Below the pieces are notes generated by a model, which was given only the letters and a program-made list of their open reading frames with translations, did not search any database and was not told the DNA's origin. 64,000 nucleotides of DNA, from the NCBI GenBank assembly GCA_963930645.1, contig OZ005648.1, positions 103,826,167-103,890,166 of the forward strand. The letters run 5' to 3'. A program made the translations under genes and the position numbers. Shown here one piece after another: positions 36,601 through 47,030 of the stretch (position 1 is its first letter; each line of letters starts with the position of its first letter). Origin of the DNA: Salticus scenicus (Eukaryota > Arthropoda > Arachnida > Araneae > Salticidae).

Positions 36601-36908
36601 TTAATTCTTGGAATAATTCTTGGAATTTTTCTTTAGCTATATTCGTAAAACAATAAACCTCTTCTTTAGGCCCTTTGAAATAGTTATGTCAGTTTTTTGC
36701 AAAATCTAAGCAAAATTCTAGAGTCTTTCAAAGTACTCTAGTTTTTCAAAGTTTCTAGAGTCTTTTTTTTAAAAAAAATTTCCTAACCAAAAACGTGACT
36801 TTGAAGCTTTTCGATGGCAAAGTTTAAGTAACAACTTGCGAAAAATTTTAAACAAAATATACATCAGAACAACACAGCCCCTCTCCCCCATGTCGACCAA
36901 TCTCAACT
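29060..36908 (-). other. Non-coding interior of the LTR element
   Basis: AT-rich, with many short poly-A and poly-T runs, and no frame above about 130 codons in any direction. I see no reverse transcriptase (YXDD), protease, integrase or zinc-knuckle motif. Plus-strand GTGTAAA and TGTGAAA words recur, especially at 31.7-31.8, 33.7-33.9 and 34.6-34.7 kb; in the element's sense this is TTTACAC. A slightly less AT-rich patch at 36080-36560 is nearest the 5' LTR and may be what is left of a leader or gag region. Confidence 0.75.
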
Positions 36909-36926
36909 CCTGGTGCTTTAGCACCA
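36909..36926 (-). promoter_or_regulatory. Primer binding site candidate of the LTR element
   Basis: Minus strand reads TGGTGCTAAAGCACCAGG, starting five bases inside the 5' LTR end at 36932. A TGG start is expected for pairing with a tRNA CCA end. The first 16 bases are themselves nearly palindromic (TGGTGCT ... AGCACCA). I could not assign the tRNA. Confidence 0.6.
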
Positions 36927-36931
36927 ATTTG

Positions 36932-37956
36932 TGTGAAGATGAATTTCTTCACGTAGTCGTGATCGTTGACTAATGTAGATTTCTGTAAAGAAAGTCAGGT
37001 TAACAATACTTCAATAACAAGTCCAGTTTCTGTCATCAAGATCCTTTTATTGAATAATTCTTGCAAAAATATACAAAGTATTAATATATCCAATAATTAG
37101 GTACAGAGCGTTGTGAAACATTTAATAATGAAGTATATAAGCCCATGGTAAAATGTTGAGATTGTCGCATAAGATGGGGGAGAGAGCGAACGTAATTACA
37201 TCGTAACTATACTATGATCTCGAGCAGTTCAGAGCTCTTTACACTAGAACAGATCTGAGATGTCTGAAGAAAAAGAGCCAAATTTTAGAAAAACAGCCAA
37301 ATTATAGGACTAAATATTTTCACTGTTTATCGGATAAAACAATGTTAATTTTTGAATTTGTAATGACGGTTTATAATTGTAGTAACCCTTTAATCGCCAA
37401 TTTTTATGCCAAGCGACCGTTAGACGAGAGAAAGAGACGTTTAAGAAATGCAGTCATCAATATTGCGCAATCCAAAATAAATTACATCCTGTGTTGAAAT
37501 AATATAAATTCTGACAATGAGTTTCCTTGTTTTATGACTATTTGAGAACACTTTTTATTTTATAATTACGTTTAATGTCAGAATTTCCGTTAGATATTAT
37601 TATTATTTTATTTTCTTTTTATCCCATCAAATAAATTACTTTTCTATTTAAAAGATAAACACATTATTTATGATTTAGATATAAAACATATACAATTTAG
37701 ATTTCTGAGTGATGTGTGTTATTGTTTTATATTAATAAATAGTGTAGGTCGTATGTATAATTAAAATTGTGTAATTTTTAACGACATTTAAAAATAATTC
37801 TTTCTCCAAATGCTTAAGAACAAATTATGTAAATATAATATCTCACTTAAAATTTAATTATTTTTTTATTGCAATAATGCATTAATTTATCATTAGATTT
37901 TATTTTATTTAAAAATTCAATTAAAATTTAACCAAATATATGTGAACACCTTCACA
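36932..37956 (-). repeat. 5' LTR (genomic right), 1025 bp
   Basis: Same length as the left LTR, three substitutions, no indel. Followed by the target duplication GGCTG at 37957-37961. In the element's sense it drives transcription to the left. I did not identify a TATA box with confidence. Confidence 0.95.
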
Positions 37957-38225
37957 GGCTGGTCTAATTTTTATATTAAACAAGAATTCTCCTTTCCCAA
38001 TGCGAATGGTTTAAGATCGTTGATCAGACTGTCTGTGGAAATGTAATATTTGATTAAGAAACCTTTTCAAACTCAAAATTATATTGTAATTAACCTTTGC
38101 CGTCGCTATTTAATTTCACTGCTCTGGTCTGTATTGTCAAATTTAGATACATTTTCATCCAATATCCATCACTAAATTTTGACTGTAACGTAGTAAGTAC
38201 TTCGAAGGTTTTATTCGTCCGTATA

Positions 38226-38419
38226 CTTGCCAACATCCTAGTTAATATATCGTAGTGTTATTAGTCCCGCGTTCTTTTTCACACCAGTAAATTTTTAGAG
38301 TAATATTCTCCAAGTTCAATGACGATTAAATAAGAAGTAAAATACTCTAAAAAGGTACTGGTGTGAAAAAGAGGACTAGGCTAATAATACTACGGATTAT
38401 TAATTAGCGTGTTGGCATG
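38226..38419. mobile_element. MITE family B, copy a (194 bp)
   Basis: Ends (TA)CTTGCCAACATCCTAGTTAA and GTTGGCATG(TA). The flank CGTCCG on the left matches CGTCCA, found only after removing the family A copy that landed at the right end. Core has CACACCAGTAAATT and TACTGGTGTGAAAAAGAGG. Confidence 0.8.
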
Positions 38420-38425
38420 TATGCG

Positions 38426-38712
38426 CAGAGCCTGATTAAGGGGGAAGCACACATTATTTATACTTACACCGTTATTTTTTAACAAATACTTTCCTCCTAT
38501 AATAAACAAAAAATTCTCATTAAAAATTATTTTAAAAGAATTCTGGTGTCTAATAACGGTGAGTAAATTGGATTGTTTTGCACCGTTCATTTCTTATAAA
38601 AAATATTTCCTCGTCAAAGCGTGGAATTTCTATGACATGAAGTAAGAAATAATTGTAAAAATATTCCGGTGACAGCGGAGATAACGTGTGCTTCCCCCTT
38701 AATCAGGCTCTG
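38426..38712 (-). mobile_element. hAT-type MITE family A, copy 3 (287 bp)
   Basis: Inverted orientation relative to copies 1, 2 and 5. Perfect target duplication TGTATGCG (38418-38425, 38713-38720), which overlaps the end of family B copy a. Confidence 0.96.
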
Positions 38713-38734
38713 TGTATGCGTCCATTATGTCATA

Positions 38735-38928
38735 CTTGTCAACATACTAATTAATATTCCGTAGTATTGTTAGGTCCGCCTTCTTTTTCACATCGGTATA
38801 TTTTTAGAGTATTTTTCCTCTTATTTAATCGTCATTGCATTTGGAGAATATTACTCTAAAAATGTATTGGTGAGAGAAAAAGGGCGGGACTAATAAGACT
38901 ACGGAATATTAATTAGGATATTGACAAG
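38735..38928. mobile_element. MITE family B, copy b (194 bp)
   Basis: Ends (TA)CTTGTCAACATACTAATTAA and TTGACAAG(TA). Flanks ATTATGT and ATAATGT, read outside CATA/TAAG, give a 7-bp duplication with one mismatch. Interior includes TTCCTCTTATTTAATCG and GGGCGGGACTAA. Confidence 0.8.
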
Positions 38929-39011
38929 TAAGATAATGTATATCGAATATCACTTCTCAAAATTATTTGTTGTACAGTTGAATGTAAATGTCCCTAAATT
39001 TGGCAACATTG

Positions 39012-39549
39012 TTTAGAACATTAGGTCCAGCAAAGGGTTAAACAGGGAAAAAAAGTACTGATATGTAATACTGAGCGACAAAATATTCGTATCCAAACAG
39101 AACAGTATATTTAAACGGTTGTTTTTAAGCTGCAATTGTTAAGCTGCAATCTTTACTTTCTCTTAACCATTGATTTTTTTTTTTTTCATCTTTTCAGGGA
39201 GGAGGGGATAAATTTTTTGAAACTGAGTTTTTTCAAGAATTAAATGTTAAAGAAAACAAAAAATAAATTATTAGCTAAAGAAAAGACAACTTTTACCAAA
39301 ATTAGCAACGGAAAATCACAACTTCTGTAGTAAGCGGTATTTTTTATTTAAGGGATTTTTTTGTTCAATATCTACCACTAACTTTTAATTGTAATCATTT
39401 TAATAATATATTACAGTGTTAATAAGCTGTTATGCAATAACAGTTTCATTTATGCTATTACGTGAAATAACGCCTATCTCTAGTCCTTTTCAGAACCCAC
39501 ATTCGAAGTGTCGGAAAGTTTTACTAATTTTTTTTTTTTTCTCTTCATC
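39012..39549. other. AT-rich DNA with a small family L-like fragment
   Basis: A GGGATTTTTTTGTTCAATAT run with CTACCACTAACTTTTAATTG, near 39352-39390, resembles one arm of family L. Otherwise no feature. Confidence 0.4.
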
Positions 39550-40224
39550 ATGTCCTACTTCGCAAAGGATTTATTAGCGAATGATCATAAAGACCCAGTA
39601 CTTACGGCTGACTCTACGAAAGAGTTTTATTAAAGGAGTTTTCAACGTCATGGAATCTGTATATACACATAATATCCATCCAAATTGGATTAAAATGATG
39701 AATGGCGAGGAATATGTCGAACTCATGGAAACTAAAATCTTCGCCAGAAGGAATCCAGAACTGGTCTGTTAAAAGGATTAGTTAAAGACTTTCCACTACA
39801 AGAAATCAGAAGTACAATCCCTGGTTTTCCAAATTTCAGAACTGATTTTAACACCCCTGACTGCCCAATAGATGACGCCAGGAAAGTAGATGGCGAGGAT
39901 TCTAGAGAGATGGAGTCTCAGGTAAATATAGGTGCTGCTAATTTTAATCCAGTTAATTTCGGTTTAAATTTTAAATTGGCTACCCTTAAAAAAACTTCTA
40001 AAAGAAAAATTGATCTGGAACCATCTGATCAAAAGAAAAAAAATCCTCATGCTAAAATCCCCCTTCCCTTCATCACGAAGAAGTCCATTTTATGCTTTAG
40101 GGGAAACTATCCTTCAGGGGTGCAAGAGTTTCCCTATCAAAATAAAATACTCGCACCAGCACTCGTTTTCTTAAGGAGAAAAAATGATTTAATTGAAAAA
40201 CGGATGGAAACTTCAATTTTCTAA
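39550..40224 (+). pseudogene. Frameshifted coding remnant, unknown protein
   Basis: An ATG at 39550 opens 27 codons (MSYFAKDLLANDHKDPVL...). The signal moves to another frame for 39581-39772 (...NVMESVYTHNIHPNW...) and returns to the first frame from about 39735 to the stop at 40222-40224. Across the shifts the composition stays protein-like, with a basic stretch (KKTSKRKI, DQKKKNPHAK) in the last third. Two frameshifts in about 225 codons and no introns suggest a dead intronless gene, such as an ORF1-like transposon protein. No domain recognised, and no neighbour explains it. Confidence 0.45.
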
Positions 40225-40305
40225 AATTATAAATGCAATTAAAAAAATTCTCTATTAAATTCATACTTTATATAAATGTAATTAATTTTTATTGTTATCT
40301 TAGGG

Positions 40306-40338
<33 letters not shown>

Positions 40339-40938
40339 AGATTGTTTACGTTTACACCTTTTGAGATTCCCGAAAAACAGTTACAAATATTAGCATGAAG
40401 TTCAAATTCGCTATTTTAAATCAATATCAAATGAGGATGCTACTCTAATCTAAACTTTTCATTGAAATTAATCAAATGATTCGCGTACAGAATATCCAGG
40501 AGAGTTAAAATATATTACAAAAATAGGCAAGCTTTCTGAAAGATACAGTTTAACATCTTTAAACTGCAGTAAACAAAATGAAATGAGCATATATAATTAA
40601 GTATGTGCTTTTTAGGCTTAAAAAGCATGTTTTGTTGCTATATTTGGTGAGGTATCGTGATCACTCTCTGAAAAAATCAGAGCTGCCATCTAGTGAAGAC
40701 ATTTTGAACTTTCGAAGTTATAGGATTTAAATATCCAGTTAAATTGATTTTAATTTTTGAGTTGTGCTTTAGATCAAATAATTTATAGAGTATGATTTGA
40801 ATCTGTGTATTGTTTAATGAAAATATTACAATTTAAATAATTTCTACGGATTAAATATTTTCATTAAACAATACATATTATATACACATTAAAAAACTAT
40901 TTAATATTTAAATTATGCTTAAAATACACATAGCATTT

Positions 40939-40969
<31 letters not shown>

Positions 40970-41277
40970 TTATTATTACTTTATTTTTAAAGAAAAAGAT
41001 GAAAAAAATATACATTCTTTCTTTGACGTTTCAAATAAATGAATTACTTAATACTATTTATTTATTTTAATTTAATTAATTAATTTGTTTTTTATTTAAT
41101 AATATTATTGTTGTTAATAATAATAATAATAATATGACAAATATAAGCATTTGTTATACTAAACATTTTCAACATTTCTGACAAAAGTAAAACTTAAAAA
41201 ATAAACTTTATTCTTATTATTATTATTATTTTACTTTAAATTTAAAAATTCCAACTCGAAGCAAATTGTCCCAAATT
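40225..41277. other. AT-rich DNA with microsatellites
   Basis: Poly-T of about 27 at 40311, (TTTA)n at 40939-40970, (AAT)n near 41119-41133 and (TTA)n near 41216-41230. No feature beyond these. Confidence 0.5.
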
Positions 41278-41540
41278 CGGAGTGACGTTGGCACATTTTT
41301 TTTCGGGCCACTACCGGATATCATATATCGGCCCAGTATCGTATGCCGATAGAAATGGTTTGCCGTTTTTTAGCCGTAAGCGGTCCGGTAACAGCAACCG
41401 ACATTGTTTCCTACTGTCGGTTGCCAGCATTCTACTGATTAGTCGCCGACAGCAGTGCGCCTTTCCCGACAGTAAACCGACATTGCCGACTGCGGCCCAA
41501 CTCGATGCCGAAAGGCTTGTGTTTGTTGGGTATCATTAAA
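41278..41540. other. GC-rich, CGAC-dense island
   Basis: Sharply richer in C, G and CpG than its surroundings, with repeated CCGACA, GCCGAC and CGGCCCA words. GCAACCGACA (41394) pairs with TGTCGGTTGC (ending 41424) as a 10-bp stem. An 85-codon plus-strand frame crosses it without a recognisable domain. Probably a repeat of unknown class; no second copy is in the window. Confidence 0.45.
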
Positions 41541-41757
41541 CTTTCTATTATATTTTGTAATACTATCCTTAACCTTCCTCATTTTATATTTTTTTGTGCT
41601 TCCTATTGTATGACTTCCAGGTTTACATATTTATGTTTTGGTGCTCCTTCTCAGTCCCCCCCCCCATCTCCGTTGCAGTGATTGTGATTTTTAAGGACTC
41701 GCGCCTCGTTAGTTCCATCCTTAGACAGAGGAAGATGCGTGGCTTTTGTTATAGGTG

Positions 41758-41896
41758 CAGGGATGGAACACGGGCGCAGAATTCATACCGGAATCTGTTT
41801 AAGAAATTTCTCTACCTATAATAACGTTGATTTAAGTAGTTGACAATTTTCTTACATTGATAGTGGTATGAATTCTGCGCCCGTGTTCCATCCCTG
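41758..41896. mobile_element. MITE family G, copy 2 (139 bp)
   Basis: CAGGGATGGAACACGGGCGC and complement. Perfect 6-bp target duplication TAGGTG (41752-41757, 41897-41902). Confidence 0.92.
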
Positions 41897-41902
41897 TAGG
41901 TG

Positions 41903-43232
41903 CTTCCCTTCCACAGTATCCGAAGAATTGTATAAATGAGATGGTTGGCAAAAAAGTACGCATCTCCTCTATTTCAACTACTTTATTCAAACAATAAGGA
42001 AATACCGAAGAATAAATTTTACTCGCGCAAAAAGAATAATAATTAATGTATAAATAAAAATATAATAAGTGAGTACATTGAAAACAAAATATTTACACAA
42101 AATAAGTAATTGTTTTAAAATATAAAGTAAATAGTAACATGTTTCAAACATTTTTAAAGTATACTTCAAAAGAATATTCCATAATTAAATTTTATTATAG
42201 TTTTTGCTGTTGACTTCTTTGATATAATTAATGCATTAAAGGTTTATTCAAAAATTTTGCTTATTTGCTTACGATTTTACTAATTTATAAAATAGCGCAT
42301 AGAAAAATATGCATGTTTAATTCTAAAACGTATTATCTACTGAATATTTTTGATGCTCCATAAAAAATATGTGCAACCACTTTTCCCATAGTTTTTTTTT
42401 TTCTTCTTTTTTAAATATTTACACAAAAGTGAAACAACATTTTGAATACATTGATAAATTTATGTAATTAATAATTGATGTTGAATTAAAAGCATTATTT
42501 AAAAGAAACATACATTAAGTATTTAAGATAATGTAATTTAATTTTTATTTATTAATTTGTTGTTATATTATCTTTTAAAAGAAAAATTATTCTTGTTGAG
42601 GAGAAATCCACATTCCTGTGTAATTTGAATATAGCATTCCTTCTTAGATACATAAAATAAGAATTTTTAATTTATTTTACTATTTTGAGTAACTAAACAA
42701 ATGTATTAAAAAATTTACATAACACAATTTTTTTTAAACTCTCCAAATCGATTTTTTATAACATGCATTTTTATGGAGGCCCAGTTTTTCTTTTAGGGGG
42801 AAGGGTTAGGAGGGAGCATAATGCTTTTATTAAACCCTAATCAAAAGTAATCCTTCTTGAAAATTCATTTAAACAAATAGAATTCACTATTTCTAATAAA
42901 CATTGCATAAAAAAGGTTGAAAAGTGCAAACTAAAAAAAAAAGAGGAAGTGGATTTTTCTGCTTTTTTTTTTAAATTTCTTTATTGAAAAGGAAATGTAA
43001 ATTTTCATGTTGCAAATTGGTAATTGATGCAAGAAAGTATTTTGCTTATTTGTTGAGTATAAAAAAAAAAAAAAAAAATTAAATATTGTAATGTTACCTT
43101 TCAGTAAATGCATGTATTTGGAGTGGTTGAAGAAAAAATATTAATAGAAGATTTAACTTAATATTATTTCCTCGTTTAAATATATTAATTTTTTTATTAT
43201 TTTAAGATTTTTAAATCTTCAAAAGTTTTACT

Positions 43233-43268
<36 letters not shown>

Positions 43269-43282
43269 CACATTTATTTATA
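41903..43282. other. AT-rich DNA, no feature seen
   Basis: Poly-A at 43060-43077 and poly-T of about 35 near 43235. A GGGGGAAGGG patch near 42797 is isolated. No gene signal. Confidence 0.5.
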
Positions 43283-43726
43283 ACTAGCTGTTGTGCTCGT
43301 TCTTCGCACGGAAATTTAATTATTATTTAGTATTTTATTAAAAAATATATTTTTTTAGTTAAAGCTCTCTATTCTCGGAAAGATAGAGAAGGGATTATTA
43401 TAGCTTTTAGGTACAATTTCGAAATTTTTACTCATATGTATATATATAACAGATATTGCCTTTAATTTCCATAACGTCCAGAAAGCTTAATACCTAATGC
43501 CATTTACGTACCGAAAAATGGGTAAGATACCTAGTAAGTGAAAAAAAAAAAAGAGTCGCCAAGAGGGTCCTGTATTAAAGCTGTACTATCTATTTCTTCA
43601 GTATTCAACGACTGTATCTCAGCATCTATTATACATTTTAGTTTTAGAACCATGTGTTTTATAGCCCCCGTTATTTACACGATATTGCAATTTGATTCCG
43701 ACCAGTATAATAAATAAAAATAAATT

Positions 43727-43765
<39 letters not shown>

Positions 43766-44322
43766 ATTAAATATATGAAAAACAAATAAATTTTAATAAA
43801 TTTAATCATTTCTATTATATACTCCCTCCAAATAAATATTATAAATAAATAAAAAAATAATTAAAGGAATTAATAAAAAATAAAAAATAAAAAAAGTTGC
43901 TTTGCTATAAAAATTACACATAAACATAGCAATTTATTTCTATTGCATTACCATTTGATTTTCAATAAATAAAATAAATTAAAAAATAAATAAATAAAAT
44001 TTCGCCTTCAAATGAATGTATTAAATAAAAAATACATTGCGTAATAACCGTTGCTAAGATACGCAGACGATTACAATGGTAAAATAAATTCATGAAAAAT
44101 GAAACATAAAACCCAATATTTAAAAATGAAAAAAAAAAAATAATAATAATAATTGAAAAAGTTCAAATTCGAAATTCAAAAAAATCTCGATGAGGTGCAC
44201 ACCTACAGGGTCCCAGTTACCCGCATGCCAAATTTTGCAGCTCGGCGATTAGTAGCGTGAGCACCAGAGCGCGCGCACACACACACACACACACACATAC
44301 ACTTCTCTTTATTTATATAGAT
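43283..44322 (+). mobile_element. ACTAG-class repeat, copy 1
   Basis: Opens ACTAGCTGTTGTGCTCGTTC and TTCGCACGG; closes with GGTGCACACC, a GGGTCCCAGTTACCCGCATG block, (CA)n and TTATTTATATAGAT. This opening and close are shared with the minus-strand copy at 12110-13990. Poly-T of about 31 at 43730 and AT-rich filler lie inside. Probably a non-autonomous element; no open frame. Confidence 0.55.
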
Positions 44323-44705
44323 TATTATACTTTCGTAGCGCCACTTGGCGAAATTTGAAATTTAGCAACAAAGTAGTCGGTTGTTTCTTGTCTAGTTCTT
44401 TTTTAACGTAACTGCAATAACCATTTAAATTCATCGCCAAAATGGGATAAAAACGTAAATGTCAGTAAGAGGGTGCTATAATAAAACTGTACCCAAGTCA
44501 TTTAACGAATACAGTTCTTTGTCATAAAATATTGCTTTATTTTTAAATTACTTTAAAATTAACAAAAGTACAAAAAAACTTTTGTTCAGAATGAGGAAAC
44601 TAACTATAATAACAAATTAACTTTTATCCATCGATCTATAATTTTAGTGGACGGAGCATTGCTTTATTACAGGCAAACACGTTTATTTTTACACATTTAT
44701 TTAGA

Positions 44706-44867
44706 ACTAGCTATTGTGATCGTTCTTCGCTCGGGAATTTAATTATTATGAACAGTGTTCTATTAAAAAATATATTTATCTTCGTTAAAGCTCACTGATG
44801 AAGATAGAGAAGAGATTATTATAGTTAATAAGTACAATTTCTAAATTTTCACTCAATCATACACACG

Positions 44868-44900
<33 letters not shown>
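44706..44900 (+). mobile_element. ACTAG-class repeat, 3'-truncated second copy
   Basis: ACTAGCTATTGTGATCGTTC matches the opening of the copy at 43283 with few changes and stays alignable through AAAGCTC and GATAGAGAAGAGATTATTAT. It then stops at a (CA)n(TA)n tract at 44866-44900. Confidence 0.65.
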
Positions 44901-44902
<2 letters not shown>

Positions 44903-45025
44903 TACTTTAAATCTGCATAATTATTTGTGCACTGAATTGAACAGAAATTTTCATAACGCCCAAACAGTATAATATATATCATTTCGAAGACTTCTTTTTA
45001 ACCTGTCTTAGAAAGCATAAACTAG

Positions 45026-45088
45026 CTATTACAATTGAAATTTATTGGTGGGTATTGAATAAAAATTTCACTCAATCTGGTAGCACTG
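45026..45088. mobile_element. Family L right-arm fragment
   Basis: AATTGAAATTTATTGGTGGG and TATTGAATAAAAATTTCACT, ending CTGGTAGCACTG. The left arm is not seen. Confidence 0.45.
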
Positions 45089-45213
45089 ATTACTATAAAA
45101 ATACCCCAGATATTTCTGCATAAAATTAGTGGTGGCATAAAAAGAGGTGATTTCTAATTTCTGATAGTTTCCTGAAAAAAGGGCGGAGAGTACGATCCCT
45201 ATCATTCATATCA

Positions 45214-45627
45214 GAATTCGAAGTCTCCACCTTTTTTTCCAGGACACTTTTTTTTTTTTGTCAAAAATTATACCTCTGGGGGTTACCGAAGCGGGAGAGC
45301 CATCCCTTCCGTGGAGGATCAAAATTGAGATGGCATGTCTCCGGACCACCTCTAGGAGTTTGCCCCAGACCTTCGCCAATTGCCCATCTGCGCAGCAATA
45401 GTGTGACGTAAAACCCAACCATCTAGGACACTTTTATAGATGAGAAAATTCCACTTTCACTGCTACCATTATTTTTATGCAGAGATCTTTACTGTGTTTT
45501 TATAGCAATGTGTCATAATTAAATAGGAGAGAAATTAATTTACAAAAATAGTGGTAGTAAAAAAGGCAATTTTTTCTCATTCTTGAAAGGGTCCTGGAAA
45601 AAAGACGGACACTTCGAGCTTTGATTC
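45214..45627. mobile_element. MITE family N, copy a, carrying a SINE-like insertion
   Basis: Left end GAATTCGAAGTCTCCACC then TTTTTTTCCAGGAC; right end GTCCTGGAAAAAAGACGGAC then ACTTCGAGCTTTGATTC. The interior has TTTTATGCAGAGATCTTTAC and GTGTCATAATTAAATAGG. A related fragment sits just left, near 45100-45200. The second copy is at 56411-56890. Confidence 0.6.
45252..45424 (-). mobile_element. SINE-like repeat, truncated copy with 11-bp target duplication
   Basis: On the minus strand it runs from GGTTGGGTTTTACGTCACAC, through GGTGGTCCGGAGACATGCC and GGTATAATTTTTGAC, to an A-rich tail. It is flanked by AGGACACTTTT on both sides (45241-45251 and 45425-45435). The tail and long duplication indicate retroposition. 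It lacks the tRNA-like end of the copy at 7260-7516. Confidence 0.8.
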
Positions 45628-46690
45628 TAAATTGTTTCTTCTTTTTTCTTTAAATATTACAATAATAATAATAATAAATAAATAAATAAATAAATAAAAA
45701 CTGTTAGTTTTTTTCCCTCTAAAGGGTTAATGATAAGAGTCTAATTAATGATACGTTTAAATTACTGTCAAAAATACCCCGCCACATCACTTTAAGTAAT
45801 GCCTTAAATATTTAAGCAACGTTGAACTTAAAGAAAGCTTACGTGAAACCATTAATTCATTTTAGTCAGCAAAATAGGAGCTCAGGGATAATTTTACTGA
45901 ATAAATATGCATGAAATAAATTTAGCTGGTTTCGTTAAACTCTAAATAACTCTCATTAAAACGTATTGCCACATACTTGAAAGCTTTGGGTTTTAAAACA
46001 GATTTTAAAGTGCAGCTGTAAGCAATACATGAGAGCTTAATAAAAGTTTTAGTTCAATATTATACGTCTAAAACTCATCTTGCATACTAATTACTGCAAT
46101 TGATAATTTATGTATGGAAACATTAAATACAAATTTCGTAAGAAAATAAGTTGAGAAAATGGTTTTCTTTGGACATATAAATCTGTTAAGACTTTCCTTC
46201 AAAGTTTATGTGTGCTTTTACATTAAATGTGGCAAAAGGTTGATTAAATACGGTAGATTAAACCTTTTCTTTTTTTTTTAATCAGTTAGGCATTAAAACT
46301 TGTTTATTTTAGTAAAATAAAAGAAATATTTACAGAGATACACCCTGCTTTTGGTTAGAGACTTCGTACGAGAAATTTTCTATAACAGCTTCCAATTCAT
46401 TTATTAATAAAAAAGTAATGTGACATAAGTTCAAAATTAATAATGATAAATTCAAAACATTGGCCGCTATTCTCAATTAACAAAAAAAAAAAAAAAAAAA
46501 AAAAAAACTAAATTTTATTTTATTTTATTTTATTTTATTTTTTTACTTTCTTTTATGTATGTATAAGAAGAAAACTTTCGAAATTTGAAAATTTCCGACC
46601 TCCATTTTTTGATATATTTCCACGATTTTAGATGCAATGAACATGAATTCACCATTTTTAGAAAATATATGTCTGTGTGTGTCGGCAAAA
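45628..46690. other. AT-rich DNA, no feature seen
   Basis: (AAT)n/(AAAT)n at 45660-45698, poly-A of about 25 near 46482 and (TTTTA)n at 46511-46540. No gene signal. Confidence 0.5.
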
Positions 46691-46840
46691 TTTTGTGGAG
46701 TTTTTTATAGAGAATTTTTCTTCTTATTTAGTCGCAATTACATTTGGAAGAAATTATTCTAAAATTAAAGCGGTGTGAAAAATGTGGCGGACACTAATAA
46801 TTTTACGGAATATTAATTAAAATGTTGCTAGGCGGGAAAT
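46691..46840. mobile_element. Family B-like fragment
   Basis: TTCTTCTTATTTAGTCGCAA in the core and ACGGAATATTAATTAAAATG toward the right end (GTTGCTAGG), with GGCGGACACTAA between. The left terminus is worn away. Confidence 0.5.
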
Positions 46841-47030
46841 TATAAAATTTTAAGTAATTTAAAGTTGATTTTGTTTATGAATCTACAAATTTCTTTTGAA
46901 AAAGTCTATAATTCATCATTTTTTAATTTTGATATTATGATAACTTGATAACTATGGCAAAATTTTCTGACTAGAGGAGAACAAAAAGAAAATACCTGCG
47001 TTTTCACACAAAACAAAATTGTAGTAAAGT

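Larger units (their letters stand above)
28021..37956 (-). mobile_element. Full-length non-coding LTR retrotransposon (LARD-like), 9.9 kb
   Basis: Two 1025-bp direct repeats (28021-29045 and 36932-37956) begin TGTGAAG and end CTTCACA. They differ at three positions by my reading, all transitions. The element is flanked by the 5-bp duplication GGCTG (28016-28020, 37957-37961). A purine tract on the minus strand lies directly beside the left LTR and a TGG-starting primer-site candidate lies five bases from the right LTR. That fixes the minus orientation, with the 5' LTR at the right. The 7.9-kb interior has no gag or pol frame. Intact LTRs without coding content define a large retrotransposon derivative, mobilised in trans by an autonomous relative not present here. 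Confidence 0.93.
38129..39011. mobile_element. Family L copy b, split by three later MITEs
   Basis: Left arm CTGTATTGTCAAATTTAGAT, then ATCCATCACTAAATTTTGA; right arm ends ATGTCCCTAAATTTGGCAAC followed by ATTG. Complementing the right end gives AATGTTGCCAAATTTAGGGA, matching the left. Between the arms lie two family B copies and one family A copy. Confidence 0.65.

Noticed and set aside
35955..36656. Overlapping frames near the 5' LTR as gag
   Set aside because: Up to 131 codons on both strands, but no zinc knuckle, protease or gag-like pattern. Too weak to call coding.
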